From NCBI RefSeq assembly GCF_014395975.1, contig NZ_CP060714.1, positions 372,001-436,000 on the forward strand: 64,000 nt of DNA, in the 5' to 3' direction. Position 1 is the stretch's first letter. Every line of letters starts with the position of its first letter. Shown here piece after piece: positions 36,396 to 45,403 of this stretch. This DNA is from Diaphorobacter ruginosibacter (GTDB lineage: Bacteria; Pseudomonadota; Gammaproteobacteria; Burkholderiales; Burkholderiaceae_C). The notes under the pieces were generated by a model that worked only from the letters and a program-made list of their open reading frames with translations, did no database searches and was not told where the DNA came from. Both the position numbers and the translations under genes were made by a program.

Positions 36396-36788
36396 ATGCG
36401 CCACGGTCTCGGCCTTCGCAAACTGAATCGCACCAGCTCGCACCGCCTCGCGATGCTGAAGAACATGATGAACTCGCTCATCGAGCACGAGGCCATCAAG
36501 ACTACCGTTCCCAAGGCCAAGGAACTGCGCCGCGTGATCGAGCCCATGATCACCCTGGCCAAGGTGGACACCGTTGCCAACCGCCGCCTGGCATTCAACC
36601 GCCTGCGCGACCGTGACAGCGTGACCAAGCTGTTCAACGAACTCGGCCCACGTTTCAACGCTCGTCCAGGCGGCTACACACGTATCCTGAAGATGGGTTA
36701 CCGTGTGGGCGACAACGCTCCCATGGCCTACGTCGAGCTGGTGGATCGTGCACCTGAAGCTGCTGAAAACAACGAAACTGCTGCTTAA
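36396..36788 (+). CDS. rplQ: 50S ribosomal protein L17
   Basis: The 130-residue protein begins MRHGLGLRKLNRTSSHRLAM and contains GGYTRILKMGYRVGDNAPMA. It ends with a short acidic tail. It is the last gene of the alpha operon, and an initiator tRNA gene follows 32 bp later. Confidence 0.98.
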   Translation: MRHGLGLRKLNRTSSHRLAMLKNMMNSLIEHEAIKTTVPKAKELRRVIEPMITLAKVDTVANRRLAFNRLRDRDSVTKLFNELGPRFNARPGGYTRILKMGYRVGDNAPMAYVELVDRAPEAAENNETAA

Positions 36789-36820
36789 TACAGCCGTTTT
36801 GGGATAGAATAAACGCTTGC

Positions 36821-36897
<77 letters not shown>

Positions 36898-36906
36898 AGT
36901 TACAGG

Positions 36907-36938
36907 AAAAGCCCGTATCGAAAGATACGGGCTTTTTT
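36907..36938 (+). terminator. Terminator of tRNA-fMet copy 1
   Basis: GCCCGTATC and GATACGGGC form a perfect 9-bp stem with a GAAA loop, followed by six T. It starts about 10 bp after the tRNA. Confidence 0.92.
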
Positions 36939-37048
36939 GTTTTCTCCGAGTGCTTCTTCTTGCATGGTCTGACGATGGGCACACTTGACATCATGGACTC
37001 CCTCGCCAATGCTGGGCCCTGTTCTATTGATTGATTGTGAGGAGCCTG

Positions 37049-38758
37049 ATGGGAAGAGCGATCTGGATGGGCGCGTGGGTCGTTGCCATGTGCACGCTGT
37101 GGGGCCAAGCGGCAGCGGCACGCGAATTCACGCCCCAGGCGGGCCTGTGGAGCATTCCTTCAGAAACGAACGGACAGCCGGGCCGAGGCTTTTCCCTTGA
37201 TGTCCAGGGCAACACGGCATTTCTCCAGATCTTCAACTACACGGACAAGGGCGAGGCCACTTTCCATACCGCGGTCGGTCAGCTCGATGATGCTGCTTCG
37301 ATGACGGTGCCTCTCTTGCGTTTCAAGGGTGGTCGTTCCATGGGTGGCGCGCCGCAGGATGCCGTGGCGGATGGTACGGCAGGCGACGTCACGGTGAAAT
37401 TCACGGATGGGCTCAACGGCACGGTGCGCTTTCCGGGCGAGGCGGAGCAGCCCATCGCGCGCCTGCTGGTGAACCGGCAGACTCAGCCTTGGTGGACTCA
37501 GCTGTCCACGAACCCACCTTCGGGCAAGGAGGGGCTGCAGGAAATGCATTGGGTGGTCAATACAAGAGCCGGTGGACATGATCTGTGGGAGGCATCGCTT
37601 CGCATGAAGGAGGACGCCGGGCTCGTGCTGTACCTCACCTCCAGGTCGCAATGGGATGTGGCTTTCCAGGATCTGACTTGTCAGTTCGAATCAAGCACCC
37701 AAGTGTTTGACTGCGTGCCCTTGGCAGGTAGTAGGGAACTGCTGGACGTGCGGCGACTGCGGTTTCGCATCGTCGGCGGCGACGTCGTGGGGGAAATCCA
37801 ACCCATGGGGGATGCGACCCGACGCCTCATGCTGAACGGCTGGGATGAAGGCAGCTTCAGCTGCAACGCAGAGTGGTGCAATGGACCTGACAAGCGCAGC
37901 GCTCGCGTCCACGTGAACTCCAACAACTTGGGCGGTGATTGCATCACGGGTTCCTGCAGCGGCTATGACCACGTCACGCTGCTGCCTTCGAGCGGAGCCT
38001 GGATCATCGATGATGAAGCCACCGGAAAACCCGGTCGCGGTGTCTTTTTGGATGTCCAGGACAACACCATCATCGTTCAGACCTCGGACTACCTGGCCGA
38101 CGGCTCGCCGGCATTTCACATGGGGGCCAGTACCTTGCGCTCGTCCGATACGCTGTATGGAGAAACGAAGGCGAGCATGGATCTGCTGCGCTATGCGGGC
38201 GGACGCACCTTCGGCGGCCCTGCCCGAACGGCGCGTGAAGTGGCGAATGCCGGAGAATTCCAGATGGCCTTTGCGCTGAAGACGGATCTCTATGGGGGTG
38301 GGGGAGACAATATCGAGATCACTACGGGTGTGCTGACCCTGCCGGGGGAATCCACGCAGTCGATGAGACGGCTGCAGCTTGAACCCGTCTCGGATGGCAT
38401 TGAGCACATGCTCGGCGAGTATTTCATTCGCTGGAGTGCAGGTGTGGGTGTCACCAGGCCTGGTTGGGTTCGATTGAGCCGCGTCGAAGGCCGTTTTGCC
38501 ATGAATGCCGATGGCACCGTGCAGTGCTATCAGGACCTCCCACGCACCCAAGCCTACCGCATGTTCTGCGCATTGCTGCCTACGCCCAATCTTCAGCAGA
38601 ATTGGCTCGGCAGTGCCGAGATACGGATCGGCCCCTTTGCACGCACCAATGCATCAAGATATCCATCGTTCTTTCGCCGCACACGCGATGCCCACGGTCA
38701 TTGGCTGGGACTGGGCGCGGTGAGCTTGACAGGATTGGCCATCCCCGCCTCACCGTGA
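37049..38758 (+). CDS. Unrecognised secreted protein with a duplicated domain
   Basis: I cannot name this 569-residue protein. It starts with a Sec signal (MGRAIWMGAWVVAMCTLWGQ, cleavage near AAAA-REF), supported by a GAGGAG SD before the ATG at 37049. Two internal copies of one domain are visible at about residues 31-140 and 315-425. Each has a Trp (W34, W318), then PGRGFSLDVQGNT (44-56) or PGRGVFLDVQDNT (328-340), then a YxxxGxxxFH stretch and LLRFKGGRSMGG or LLRYAGGRTFGG. The pattern distantly recalls secreted beta-rich repeats of the NPxESGWG type, which is only an impression. At least nine cysteines outside the signal suggest disulfides in the envelope. It lies alone between two identical tRNA genes. 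Confidence 0.7.
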   Translation: MGRAIWMGAWVVAMCTLWGQAAAAREFTPQAGLWSIPSETNGQPGRGFSLDVQGNTAFLQIFNYTDKGEATFHTAVGQLDDAASMTVPLLRFKGGRSMGGAPQDAVADGTAGDVTVKFTDGLNGTVRFPGEAEQPIARLLVNRQTQPWWTQLSTNPPSGKEGLQEMHWVVNTRAGGHDLWEASLRMKEDAGLVLYLTSRSQWDVAFQDLTCQFESSTQVFDCVPLAGSRELLDVRRLRFRIVGGDVVGEIQPMGDATRRLMLNGWDEGSFSCNAEWCNGPDKRSARVHVNSNNLGGDCITGSCSGYDHVTLLPSSGAWIIDDEATGKPGRGVFLDVQDNTIIVQTSDYLADGSPAFHMGASTLRSSDTLYGETKASMDLLRYAGGRTFGGPARTAREVANAGEFQMAFALKTDLYGGGGDNIEITTGVLTLPGESTQSMRRLQLEPVSDGIEHMLGEYFIRWSAGVGVTRPGWVRLSRVEGRFAMNADGTVQCYQDLPRTQAYRMFCALLPTPNLQQNWLGSAEIRIGPFARTNASRYPSFFRRTRDAHGHWLGLGAVSLTGLAIPASP

Positions 38759-38808
38759 TTCGGCGTGCACCCAGACCCTGTCCTGAAATAAATCCGGGCG
38801 CTGGGCGA

Positions 38809-38836
38809 TTGCATCGAGTCATAAAAGTGCTATAAT
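38809..38836 (+). promoter_or_regulatory. Promoter of tRNA-fMet copy 2
   Basis: TTGCAT (38809-38814) and a perfect TATAAT (38831-38836) are spaced by 16 bp, and the -10 ends 11 bp before the tRNA. Confidence 0.65.
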
Positions 38837-38847
38837 TTCAGACTTGC

Positions 38848-38924
<77 letters not shown>

Positions 38925-38933
38925 ATTCAATCA

Positions 38934-38963
38934 AAAGCCCGCTTTAAACAAAGCGGGCTTTTT
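38934..38963 (+). terminator. Terminator of tRNA-fMet copy 2
   Basis: AAAGCCCGCTTT and AAAGCGGGCTTT form a perfect 12-bp stem with an AAAC loop, followed by further T residues. Confidence 0.92.
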
Positions 38964-39072
38964 GTTTTCCGTGCCCGCTTCGGGCATTGGTAGGCTCCGC
39001 GGTTCAGGGGTGTTGTTGAGCTGCCTGCCGTCCTGCTGTCGTCCGCCTGCCAATCTCCTTTGTTGTATCGAC

Positions 39073-40329
39073 ATGACTGCTTTCTCCTCCACCGTTCCCG
39101 GCACGCTGGGCATTGACTTCGGCACCTCCAACTCCGCCGCCGCGTGGCGTGCCCCCGGAGAACAGGCGAAGTTGCTGGCACTCGAGGATGCGGCCACGGG
39201 CATGCCGACCGCGCTGTTCTTCAACTTCGAGGAGCACAGCACGCATTTCGGGCGCGATGCGATGAAGCAGTATCTGGAGGGCGAAACGGGGCGCCTGATG
39301 CGCTCTCTGAAGAGCCTGCTCGGCAGTGCCCTGCTGCAGGAGAAGACGGCGCTGCACGGCAAGCTTGTGAGCTACCAGGACATCATCTCGCTGTTCCTGC
39401 GCCGTGTGGCGCATCAGGCGCGGGCCTCGCTGGACGGCAGGCTGCCCGAGCGCGTGGTGCTGGGCCGGCCCGTGCACTTCGTCGACGAGCATCCCGAGCG
39501 CGACCGCGATGCGCAGAACGCACTGGCGGCGGCGGCCAGGGACGCAGGGCTGGGTGAGGTGAGCTTCCAGCTCGAACCCATCGCCGCAGCGCTCGACTAC
39601 GAGCAGCGCCTGACACGCGAAACCGTGGTGCTGGTGGTCGACATCGGCGGTGGTACGTCGGACTTCACCGTGGTGCGCCTCGGTCCGGAGCTTGCGCACA
39701 AGCGCGATCGCACGGAGGACATCCTGGCGACCACCGGCGTGCATATCGGCGGGACTGATTTCGACCATCGCCTGAACGTCAGCCAGGTGATGCCGCTGCT
39801 GGGCTATCGCCACACCGGGCCGAGCGGCCGTGAGGTACCGAGCAGCGTGTTCTTCGATCTCTCGACCTGGCATCTGATCCAATGGTTGTATGTCCCCAAG
39901 GCCATTGCCGCGGCGCGCGACCTGCGCACCGACTACAGCGACCAGCGGCTGCACCAGCGTCTCATGCATGTGCTCGAGGAAAAGGAAGGCCACCGGCTCG
40001 CGGACGCAGTCGAGCGGGCCAAGATCGGGGCGTCGAGCCACCATGCTGCCGCGGCGATCGAGCTCGGCTGGCTGGATCGCGAGCTGAGCGCCCAGATCGC
40101 CCCCTCCGATCTCGAGGCCCAGTTGTCCACGCTGCTGTCCCAGGTCGTGGCCTGTGCGCGCGACTGCGTGCGCATGGCGGGCGTGGCGCAGCCGGATGCC
40201 ATCTACCTTACGGGCGGCTCCTCCGCGCTGACAGCCTTGCGCGATGCGTTGCGCGTCGAGTTTCCACATACCGACCAGGTCGAGGGAGACCTGTTCGGCG
40301 GTGTCGCCACGGGGCTGGCCTACGCCTGA
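39073..40329 (+). CDS. Hsp70-family protein (YegD-like, no substrate-binding domain)
   Basis: The 418-residue protein is an actin-fold ATPase. The phosphate-1 motif is LGIDFGTSNSAAAW near residue 12, the phosphate-2 motif VVDIGGGTSDFTVV lies mid-protein, and the adenosine region is YLTGGSSALTALRDAL near the end. It stops where the ATPase domain ends, so it lacks the peptide-binding part of DnaK, as E. coli YegD does. Its role is unknown. The ATG at 39073 is chosen because the upstream extension of 37 codons has no family similarity and overlaps the tRNA terminator. No DnaJ or GrpE gene is near. Confidence 0.88.
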   Translation: MTAFSSTVPGTLGIDFGTSNSAAAWRAPGEQAKLLALEDAATGMPTALFFNFEEHSTHFGRDAMKQYLEGETGRLMRSLKSLLGSALLQEKTALHGKLVSYQDIISLFLRRVAHQARASLDGRLPERVVLGRPVHFVDEHPERDRDAQNALAAAARDAGLGEVSFQLEPIAAALDYEQRLTRETVVLVVDIGGGTSDFTVVRLGPELAHKRDRTEDILATTGVHIGGTDFDHRLNVSQVMPLLGYRHTGPSGREVPSSVFFDLSTWHLIQWLYVPKAIAAARDLRTDYSDQRLHQRLMHVLEEKEGHRLADAVERAKIGASSHHAAAAIELGWLDRELSAQIAPSDLEAQLSTLLSQVVACARDCVRMAGVAQPDAIYLTGGSSALTALRDALRVEFPHTDQVEGDLFGGVATGLAYA

Positions 40330-40599
40330 ATGCCGGGGCTTTGCCGGCGACGCCGGCCGTTGGGCCCGCACCGAGGCTGTTGTTTCAAATATCGGAACAA
40401 AGTTTTGGTAAATCTGCGGTGAACACTTTCCCTGCCGCCCAGGTTCCCATTTGAGACAGCCTGTGGTTTCACCCGGATAAACCCGAAACCGCGTTCCAGG
40501 GATAGTCGCTACATTGACTCATCGAGCGGCTTCATGAGCACTCCCTGCGCATGGCCCTCGCGGCTTTTCCAGCCACGGATTGCGTTTGAGGAGTCACCG
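40330..40599. other. Intergenic region before the branched-chain-type ABC operon
   Basis: The start of this 270-bp region holds GC-rich inverted sequence (GCCGGCGACGCCGGC), which may help stop the Hsp70-like transcript, though no T-run follows. The rest must hold the promoter of the ABC operon; I see no clear -35/-10 pair. Confidence 0.35.
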
Positions 40600-41787
40600 A
40601 TGAAGAAGGCAGTGTGCCAATTGGCAGTTTGCGTGCTGAGCGCATGGGGCGCGACGGCAGTTCATGCTCAGGACATCAAGATCGGCTACACGGCCGACCA
40701 GTCCGCGAGCGGCGTGGCCGAACTGGGCATTGCCGGACGGTGGGGCTTCGAGGCGGCCATCGAGGACATCAACAAGGCGGGCGGCATCATGGGCCGCAAG
40801 GTGGTCGGCGTGGTCCGCGACGACCAGGGCACGCCGCCCAAGGCCATTCAGACGGTGCAGGAACTGATCGACAGCGAGAAGGTCAGCGGCATCGTGGGCC
40901 CTGCGAACTCCGGCAATGCGCTGGCATGGCTGCATATCCCGCAGCAGAAGAAGGTGCCCGTCGTCGTGCCGATCGGAACGGCCACCGAGATCACCACGCG
41001 CTACGCCAAGGAGTCGCAGAACTACCTGTACCGCATCTCCATGGTGGACCGCGAACAGGTCTCGCTGCTGGGCGCCTACGCGGTCAAGGCATCCAAGGAC
41101 AAGAAGATCGCGATTCTTGCCGACTCGACCGGATACGGCCAGGGCGGCATCAAGGACGCGACCGAGATTCTCGCGTTGCACGGCGTGAAGCCCGTGGCCG
41201 TGGAAAAGTACGGCCCCAAGGACACCGACATGACGTCGCAGCTCAACAAGATCAAGGCCGCGGGCGCCGACACCGTCATCATCTACGGCATTGCCGATGG
41301 CGCTGCACAGGTGCTGCGCAGCATGGAGAAGATCAACTACCTGCCGATCACGCTCGGCACCTGGGGCAACCTGAGCTCGCTGTTCCCGAAGATGGCGGGT
41401 GCCAAGCTGTCCGAGCACCTGATCATGGCGGCCTCGACCACGGAGGATACGTCCGCAAAGACCAAGGCCCTGGGCCAGCGTGTGCGCGTGAACTTCCCGA
41501 CGCTCACGACCTTCCCCTGTGCGGCCCAGGCCTATGACTCGGTGATGCTGCTGGCAGCCGCGATGAAGCAGGCCAACAGCACCGACGGCGAGAAGGTCGC
41601 CGCGGCGCTGGACAACCTCGGCAAGACCGAGGGCGTCATCAAGACCTACGACAAGCCGTTCTCCAAGGCCAGCCATGAAGGCCTGGGCGTGAGCGACTTC
41701 TATCTCGCGCGCTGGAAGGATGGCGGTGTCGTGCGCTTCGAGGATGACATCTACAAGTCGATCAAGCCCGCCGATCTGAAGAAGTAA
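40600..41787 (+). CDS. Branched-chain-amino-acid-type ABC transporter substrate-binding protein
   Basis: The 395-residue receptor begins MKKAVCQLAVCVLSAWGATA with cleavage near VHAQ. It has the LivK-like type I fold (DIKIGYTADQSASGVAELGI, VSGIVGPANSGNALAW). The family binds amino acids but also aromatic acids, amides and other small acids, so the ligand is open. The GAGGAG SD selects the ATG at 40600. It leads an operon with livH, a fused permease-ATPase, livF and a GMC oxidoreductase. Confidence 0.92.
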   Translation: MKKAVCQLAVCVLSAWGATAVHAQDIKIGYTADQSASGVAELGIAGRWGFEAAIEDINKAGGIMGRKVVGVVRDDQGTPPKAIQTVQELIDSEKVSGIVGPANSGNALAWLHIPQQKKVPVVVPIGTATEITTRYAKESQNYLYRISMVDREQVSLLGAYAVKASKDKKIAILADSTGYGQGGIKDATEILALHGVKPVAVEKYGPKDTDMTSQLNKIKAAGADTVIIYGIADGAAQVLRSMEKINYLPITLGTWGNLSSLFPKMAGAKLSEHLIMAASTTEDTSAKTKALGQRVRVNFPTLTTFPCAAQAYDSVMLLAAAMKQANSTDGEKVAAALDNLGKTEGVIKTYDKPFSKASHEGLGVSDFYLARWKDGGVVRFEDDIYKSIKPADLKK

Positions 41788-41881
41788 GCCGGCACGGGCC
41801 TGCGGCACCCACGCCGCGGGCCTCGCGTTCAGGGCCGCATGCCTTCGGGACGTGCGGCAGGTTTGTGCATGAGGCGAGAGC

Positions 41882-42802
41882 ATGTTCGATTCCATACTGC
41901 AGGCGGTCTTCAGTGGCCTGGCCTTGGGAAGCATCTACGCGCTGGTGGCCGTGGGCTTCAATATCACCTTCAACACCACCAGGACCCTGAACTTCGGGCA
42001 GGGCGAGTTCCTGGTGGCCGGCGCCTTCGTCGCGGTCTCCGTGATCCTGCTGCTGGCGGGCAAGAACATCACGGATTCGCTGGTGCCCGGCGATGTCACC
42101 ATGGTGCGCTACGTGCTGAGCCTCCTTGCGACGATGGCCATGCTCGGGGTGCTGGGCGTCATCCTCTACTACGCTGCGGTGCGCCCGTTCGTCGGGCGCG
42201 CGGGCATGGCCTGGGTGATGAGCACGATCGGCTTCGGCATCATCATCCAGAACACCGCGCTCGCGATCTGGGGACCCTCGCCGATGGTGATGCCCTCGCC
42301 CCTGGGCAGCGATGTGATCCGACTGGGTGGCGCGGGCGTGCTCCCGCAGGAAATCCTGGTGCTGGCGGCCAGTGTGGTCGTGCTGCTGGCGCTTGACTTC
42401 GTGATGCGCCGCACGCGCATCGGCAAGGCAGTGCGTGCGGTGGCGCAGAACGGCGCGGCGGCGACGCTCATGGGCATCAACGTGTCGGCGATCATCGTGC
42501 TGGCGTTCGTGATCAGCTCCAGCCTCGCGGGGCTTGCCGGGCTGCTGATCGCACCCATCACCACGGCCTCCGTCTTCATGGGCATGTCGCTCGCGCTCAA
42601 GGCATTCTCCTCGGCGATCCTGGGCGGCCTGACCAGTCCGCGCGGCTGCATGGTCGGCGGGTTCATCCTCGGCATCATCGAGGCGCTGGTGGGCCTGTGG
42701 CACGCGGAGCTGCGCGAGATCAGCATCTTCGTGCTGATCATCCTGGTACTGGTGGTCCGGCCCCAGGGCCTGATGGGCCAGAAGATCGTGGAGAAAGTCT
42801 GA
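41882..42802 (+). CDS. livH: Branched-chain-type ABC permease LivH
   Basis: The 306-residue membrane protein begins MFDSILQAVFSGLALGSIYA and has about eight helices. It has the family stretch TFNTTRTLNFGQGEFLVAGA and the later GLAGLLIAPITTASVFMGMS. Its stop overlaps the ATG of the next gene (TGATG). Confidence 0.93.
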   Translation: MFDSILQAVFSGLALGSIYALVAVGFNITFNTTRTLNFGQGEFLVAGAFVAVSVILLLAGKNITDSLVPGDVTMVRYVLSLLATMAMLGVLGVILYYAAVRPFVGRAGMAWVMSTIGFGIIIQNTALAIWGPSPMVMPSPLGSDVIRLGGAGVLPQEILVLAASVVVLLALDFVMRRTRIGKAVRAVAQNGAAATLMGINVSAIIVLAFVISSSLAGLAGLLIAPITTASVFMGMSLALKAFSSAILGGLTSPRGCMVGGFILGIIEALVGLWHAELREISIFVLIILVLVVRPQGLMGQKIVEKV

Positions 42803-44667
42803 TGATGAAGGGCGAGCTCAAACACTACAGCTGGCTGATCGTCATCACGGTGCTGGTGGCCTGCGTGCCGCTGGCCACCAGCAATGACTTCCACCTGCGC
42901 GTGCTCTTCCTGATCGGCGTGAACTATATCGCCGCGTCGGGCCTGAACGTGCTGGTGAACTACACGGGGCAGAAGTCGCTCGGCCATGCGGGCCTGTTCG
43001 CCGTGGGGGCCTACGCGGTGGCGCTGCTCACCGCGCGCTGGGGCTGGAATCCATGGGCCGCATTCGCGATGGCGGGGGTGCTTGCGGGGCTGTTCGGCGT
43101 GGTGATCGCGCTGCCCGCGCTGCGCGTGAAGGGGCCGGCGCTTGCCATGGTGACGATCGGCTTCGGCATCGTCGTCGAGAAGATCGTCTCGGAATGGCAG
43201 GACGTGTTTGCCGGCCAGCAGGGCATCTACGGCGTGATACCGCTCGGCATCGGCGGGCAGATGTTCGGCACCCGCCACTGGGTCTGGTTCGTGCTGGCGT
43301 TGTGCGTGCTGCTGCACGTGATGTTCCGTTACCTGCTCGACGGCCGTTTCGGCCGTGCCTTCCTTGCGGTGAACACGGCGGAGGTGGCTGCGGAAAGCGT
43401 GGGCGTGAGCGTCTACAGGTTCAAGGTGCTGGCATTCGTGATCAGCGCATTCACCTGCGGCATCGCGGGCGCCCTGATTGCGCAGCAGAACCAGTACATC
43501 AATTCGGACTTCATCAACTTCAACCTGTCGATCTTCTTCCTGCTGATCGTGCTGTTCGGCGGGAATTCCGTCTATGGGCCGCTGCTGGGCGCGGTGGTGC
43601 TCACGCTGCTCGATTCGCTGCTCTCGCGCTGGCCCGACGTACAGCACTTCACCTACGGCGCGTTGCTGCTGTTCGCGCTGTACGCCATGCCCAACGGGCT
43701 CGCGGGCTTCGTGCGCCGGCTGGCCCGCAGGTTCGCTCCTGGCCTGATGCCGCAAGAGGTGCTGCCCCAGGACCTGCCGCCCTGGCAGCCTCGCAGCCTT
43801 GCCGGGCAGGCCTCGCCGGCCGGCGGGGAAGCGCTGCTCGACGGCCGCGGCCTCTACAAGGCCTATGGTGGCGTGGTGCCGACCAACGAGGTGGACATCC
43901 GGATCCGTCCCGGCCACGTGCATTCGCTGATCGGACCGAACGGCGCGGGCAAGACCACGCTCCTGAACATTCTCTCGGGCATCGTGGTGCCCGAGCGCGG
44001 CACGATCCGCTTCGACGGGCGCGATATCGTCGGCGTCTCGACCAACCGCATCGCGCGCATGGGACTGGGGCGCACGTTCCAGAACCTGCGGCTGTTCAGC
44101 GACATGTCGGTGCTCGACAACGTGAAGGTCGGCCTGCATGCGCACATCGACGCGGGCTTCTTCAGCAGCCTGCTCGGCGTGGGCAAGGCGCGCCGCGCGG
44201 AGCTGGCGGCGCGTGACGAGGCGCTGCAGATCCTTGATCGCCTGCACCTGCGGGACAAGGCGCAGGAGATCGCGGGCAACCTGCCCTATGGCCTGCAGCG
44301 GCGGCTGGAGCTGGCGCGCGCGCTCGCGACGCACCCCAGGCTGCTCCTGCTCGACGAGCCCGCAGCGGGTCTCAACCCGCAGGAAACACAGGAGCTGATC
44401 CAGGTGATCGCCCGCATCCGCGACATCGGCATCACGGTGCTGCTGATCGAGCACCACATGGACCTGGTGATGGCGGTGTCCGACCACGTGATCGTGCTCG
44501 ACTACGGCCAGAAGATCGCGGAGGGAACGCCCGCCGAGGTGCAGAACAATCCGCGCGTGATCGCCGCGTACCTGGGCAGCGAGGACGAGGAGGATGACGG
44601 CGTGAATGATGGGGGCGATGGGGACGACCAGCAACACCAGGGCGCAGCGGGAGGGCAGCATGTCTGA
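42802..44667 (+). CDS. Fused LivM permease and LivG ATPase
   Basis: This 621-residue protein joins two normally separate subunits. Residues 1 to about 320 are a LivM-type permease (LNVLVNYTGQKSLGHAGLFA). After a proline-rich linker an ATPase follows from about 350, with Walker A GPNGAGKT (378-385), YGLQRRLELARAL as the LivG-type signature and LLLLDEPAAGLNPQE as Walker B. A 28-residue acidic, glutamine-rich tail (EDEEDDGVNDGGDGDDQQHQ, from 594) follows the ATPase and partly overlaps livF in another frame. Such fusions are known in Burkholderiales. It overlaps livH by one base and livF by 8 bp. Confidence 0.92.
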   Translation: MMKGELKHYSWLIVITVLVACVPLATSNDFHLRVLFLIGVNYIAASGLNVLVNYTGQKSLGHAGLFAVGAYAVALLTARWGWNPWAAFAMAGVLAGLFGVVIALPALRVKGPALAMVTIGFGIVVEKIVSEWQDVFAGQQGIYGVIPLGIGGQMFGTRHWVWFVLALCVLLHVMFRYLLDGRFGRAFLAVNTAEVAAESVGVSVYRFKVLAFVISAFTCGIAGALIAQQNQYINSDFINFNLSIFFLLIVLFGGNSVYGPLLGAVVLTLLDSLLSRWPDVQHFTYGALLLFALYAMPNGLAGFVRRLARRFAPGLMPQEVLPQDLPPWQPRSLAGQASPAGGEALLDGRGLYKAYGGVVPTNEVDIRIRPGHVHSLIGPNGAGKTTLLNILSGIVVPERGTIRFDGRDIVGVSTNRIARMGLGRTFQNLRLFSDMSVLDNVKVGLHAHIDAGFFSSLLGVGKARRAELAARDEALQILDRLHLRDKAQEIAGNLPYGLQRRLELARALATHPRLLLLDEPAAGLNPQETQELIQVIARIRDIGITVLLIEHHMDLVMAVSDHVIVLDYGQKIAEGTPAEVQNNPRVIAAYLGSEDEEDDGVNDGGDGDDQQHQGAAGGQHV

Positions 44668-45403
44668 CAACAGGACGGCCGGGAAGGCATTGCTGCGCGT
44701 GGATTCCCTGCAGGTGCGCTATGGCGCGGTGCAGGCGCTCAAGGGGGTGTCGCTGCATGTCGATGCCGGCGAGGTGGTCACGATCATCGGGGGCAATGGC
44801 GCGGGCAAAAGCACGCTGATGAAGGCGATCTCGGGGCTTGAACCCGCCGCCGCGGGCAGCATCGCCTTCGAGGGACAGGACATCACACGCATGCCGGGCC
44901 ATCTGCGCGTGCCACTCGGCATCGCGCAGTCGCCCGAGGGCCGCCAGGTGTTCGCCGACCAGACGGTGCACGACAACCTGCTGCTGGGGGCCTACCACCG
45001 GCGCGATGGCGCGGCGGCGATTGCCGCCGACATCGAGGCGCAGTTCCATGCCTTTCCGCGCCTGCGCGAGCGGCGCGAGCAGATGGCGGGAACCATGTCG
45101 GGTGGTGAGCAGCAGATGCTGGCGATTGCCCGCGCGCTGATGTCGCGGCCCAAGCTGCTGCTGCTCGACGAGCCTTCGCTCGGGCTCGCGCCGCTGATCG
45201 TCAAGGAGATCTTTGCGATCATCCGGCAGCTCAAGGCGCAGGGCGTGACGATCCTGCTCGTCGAGCAGATGGCCAACCAGGCGCTGGCCGTGGCCGACCG
45301 GGCCTATGTCCTGGAGACCGGCAGCTTCACGCTCGAGGGCGGCGCGGCGCAACTGCGGCGTGATCCGAAGATCCGCGCGGCCTATCTCGGGGCGCACGCA
45401 TGA
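44660..45403 (+). CDS. livF: Branched-chain-type ABC ATPase LivF
   Basis: The 247-residue ATPase has Walker A GGNGAGKS, signature MSGGEQQMLAIARAL, Walker B LLLLDEPSLGLAP and a LivF-type VEQMANQAL stretch. The ATG at 44660 follows GGGAGGGC; the in-frame sequence upstream lies inside the fused gene. The partner is the ATPase half of the fusion. It overlaps the oxidoreductase gene by 4 bp (ATGA), which couples uptake to the enzyme. Confidence 0.94.
   Translation: MSDNRTAGKALLRVDSLQVRYGAVQALKGVSLHVDAGEVVTIIGGNGAGKSTLMKAISGLEPAAAGSIAFEGQDITRMPGHLRVPLGIAQSPEGRQVFADQTVHDNLLLGAYHRRDGAAAIAADIEAQFHAFPRLRERREQMAGTMSGGEQQMLAIARALMSRPKLLLLDEPSLGLAPLIVKEIFAIIRQLKAQGVTILLVEQMANQALAVADRAYVLETGSFTLEGGAAQLRRDPKIRAAYLGAHA

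Noticed and set aside
42169..44670. An 833-codon open frame on the minus strand across the permease genes
   Set aside because: It is antisense to well-supported transport genes, is rich in Arg, His, Gln and Ala, and has no domain. High GC content creates such shadows.
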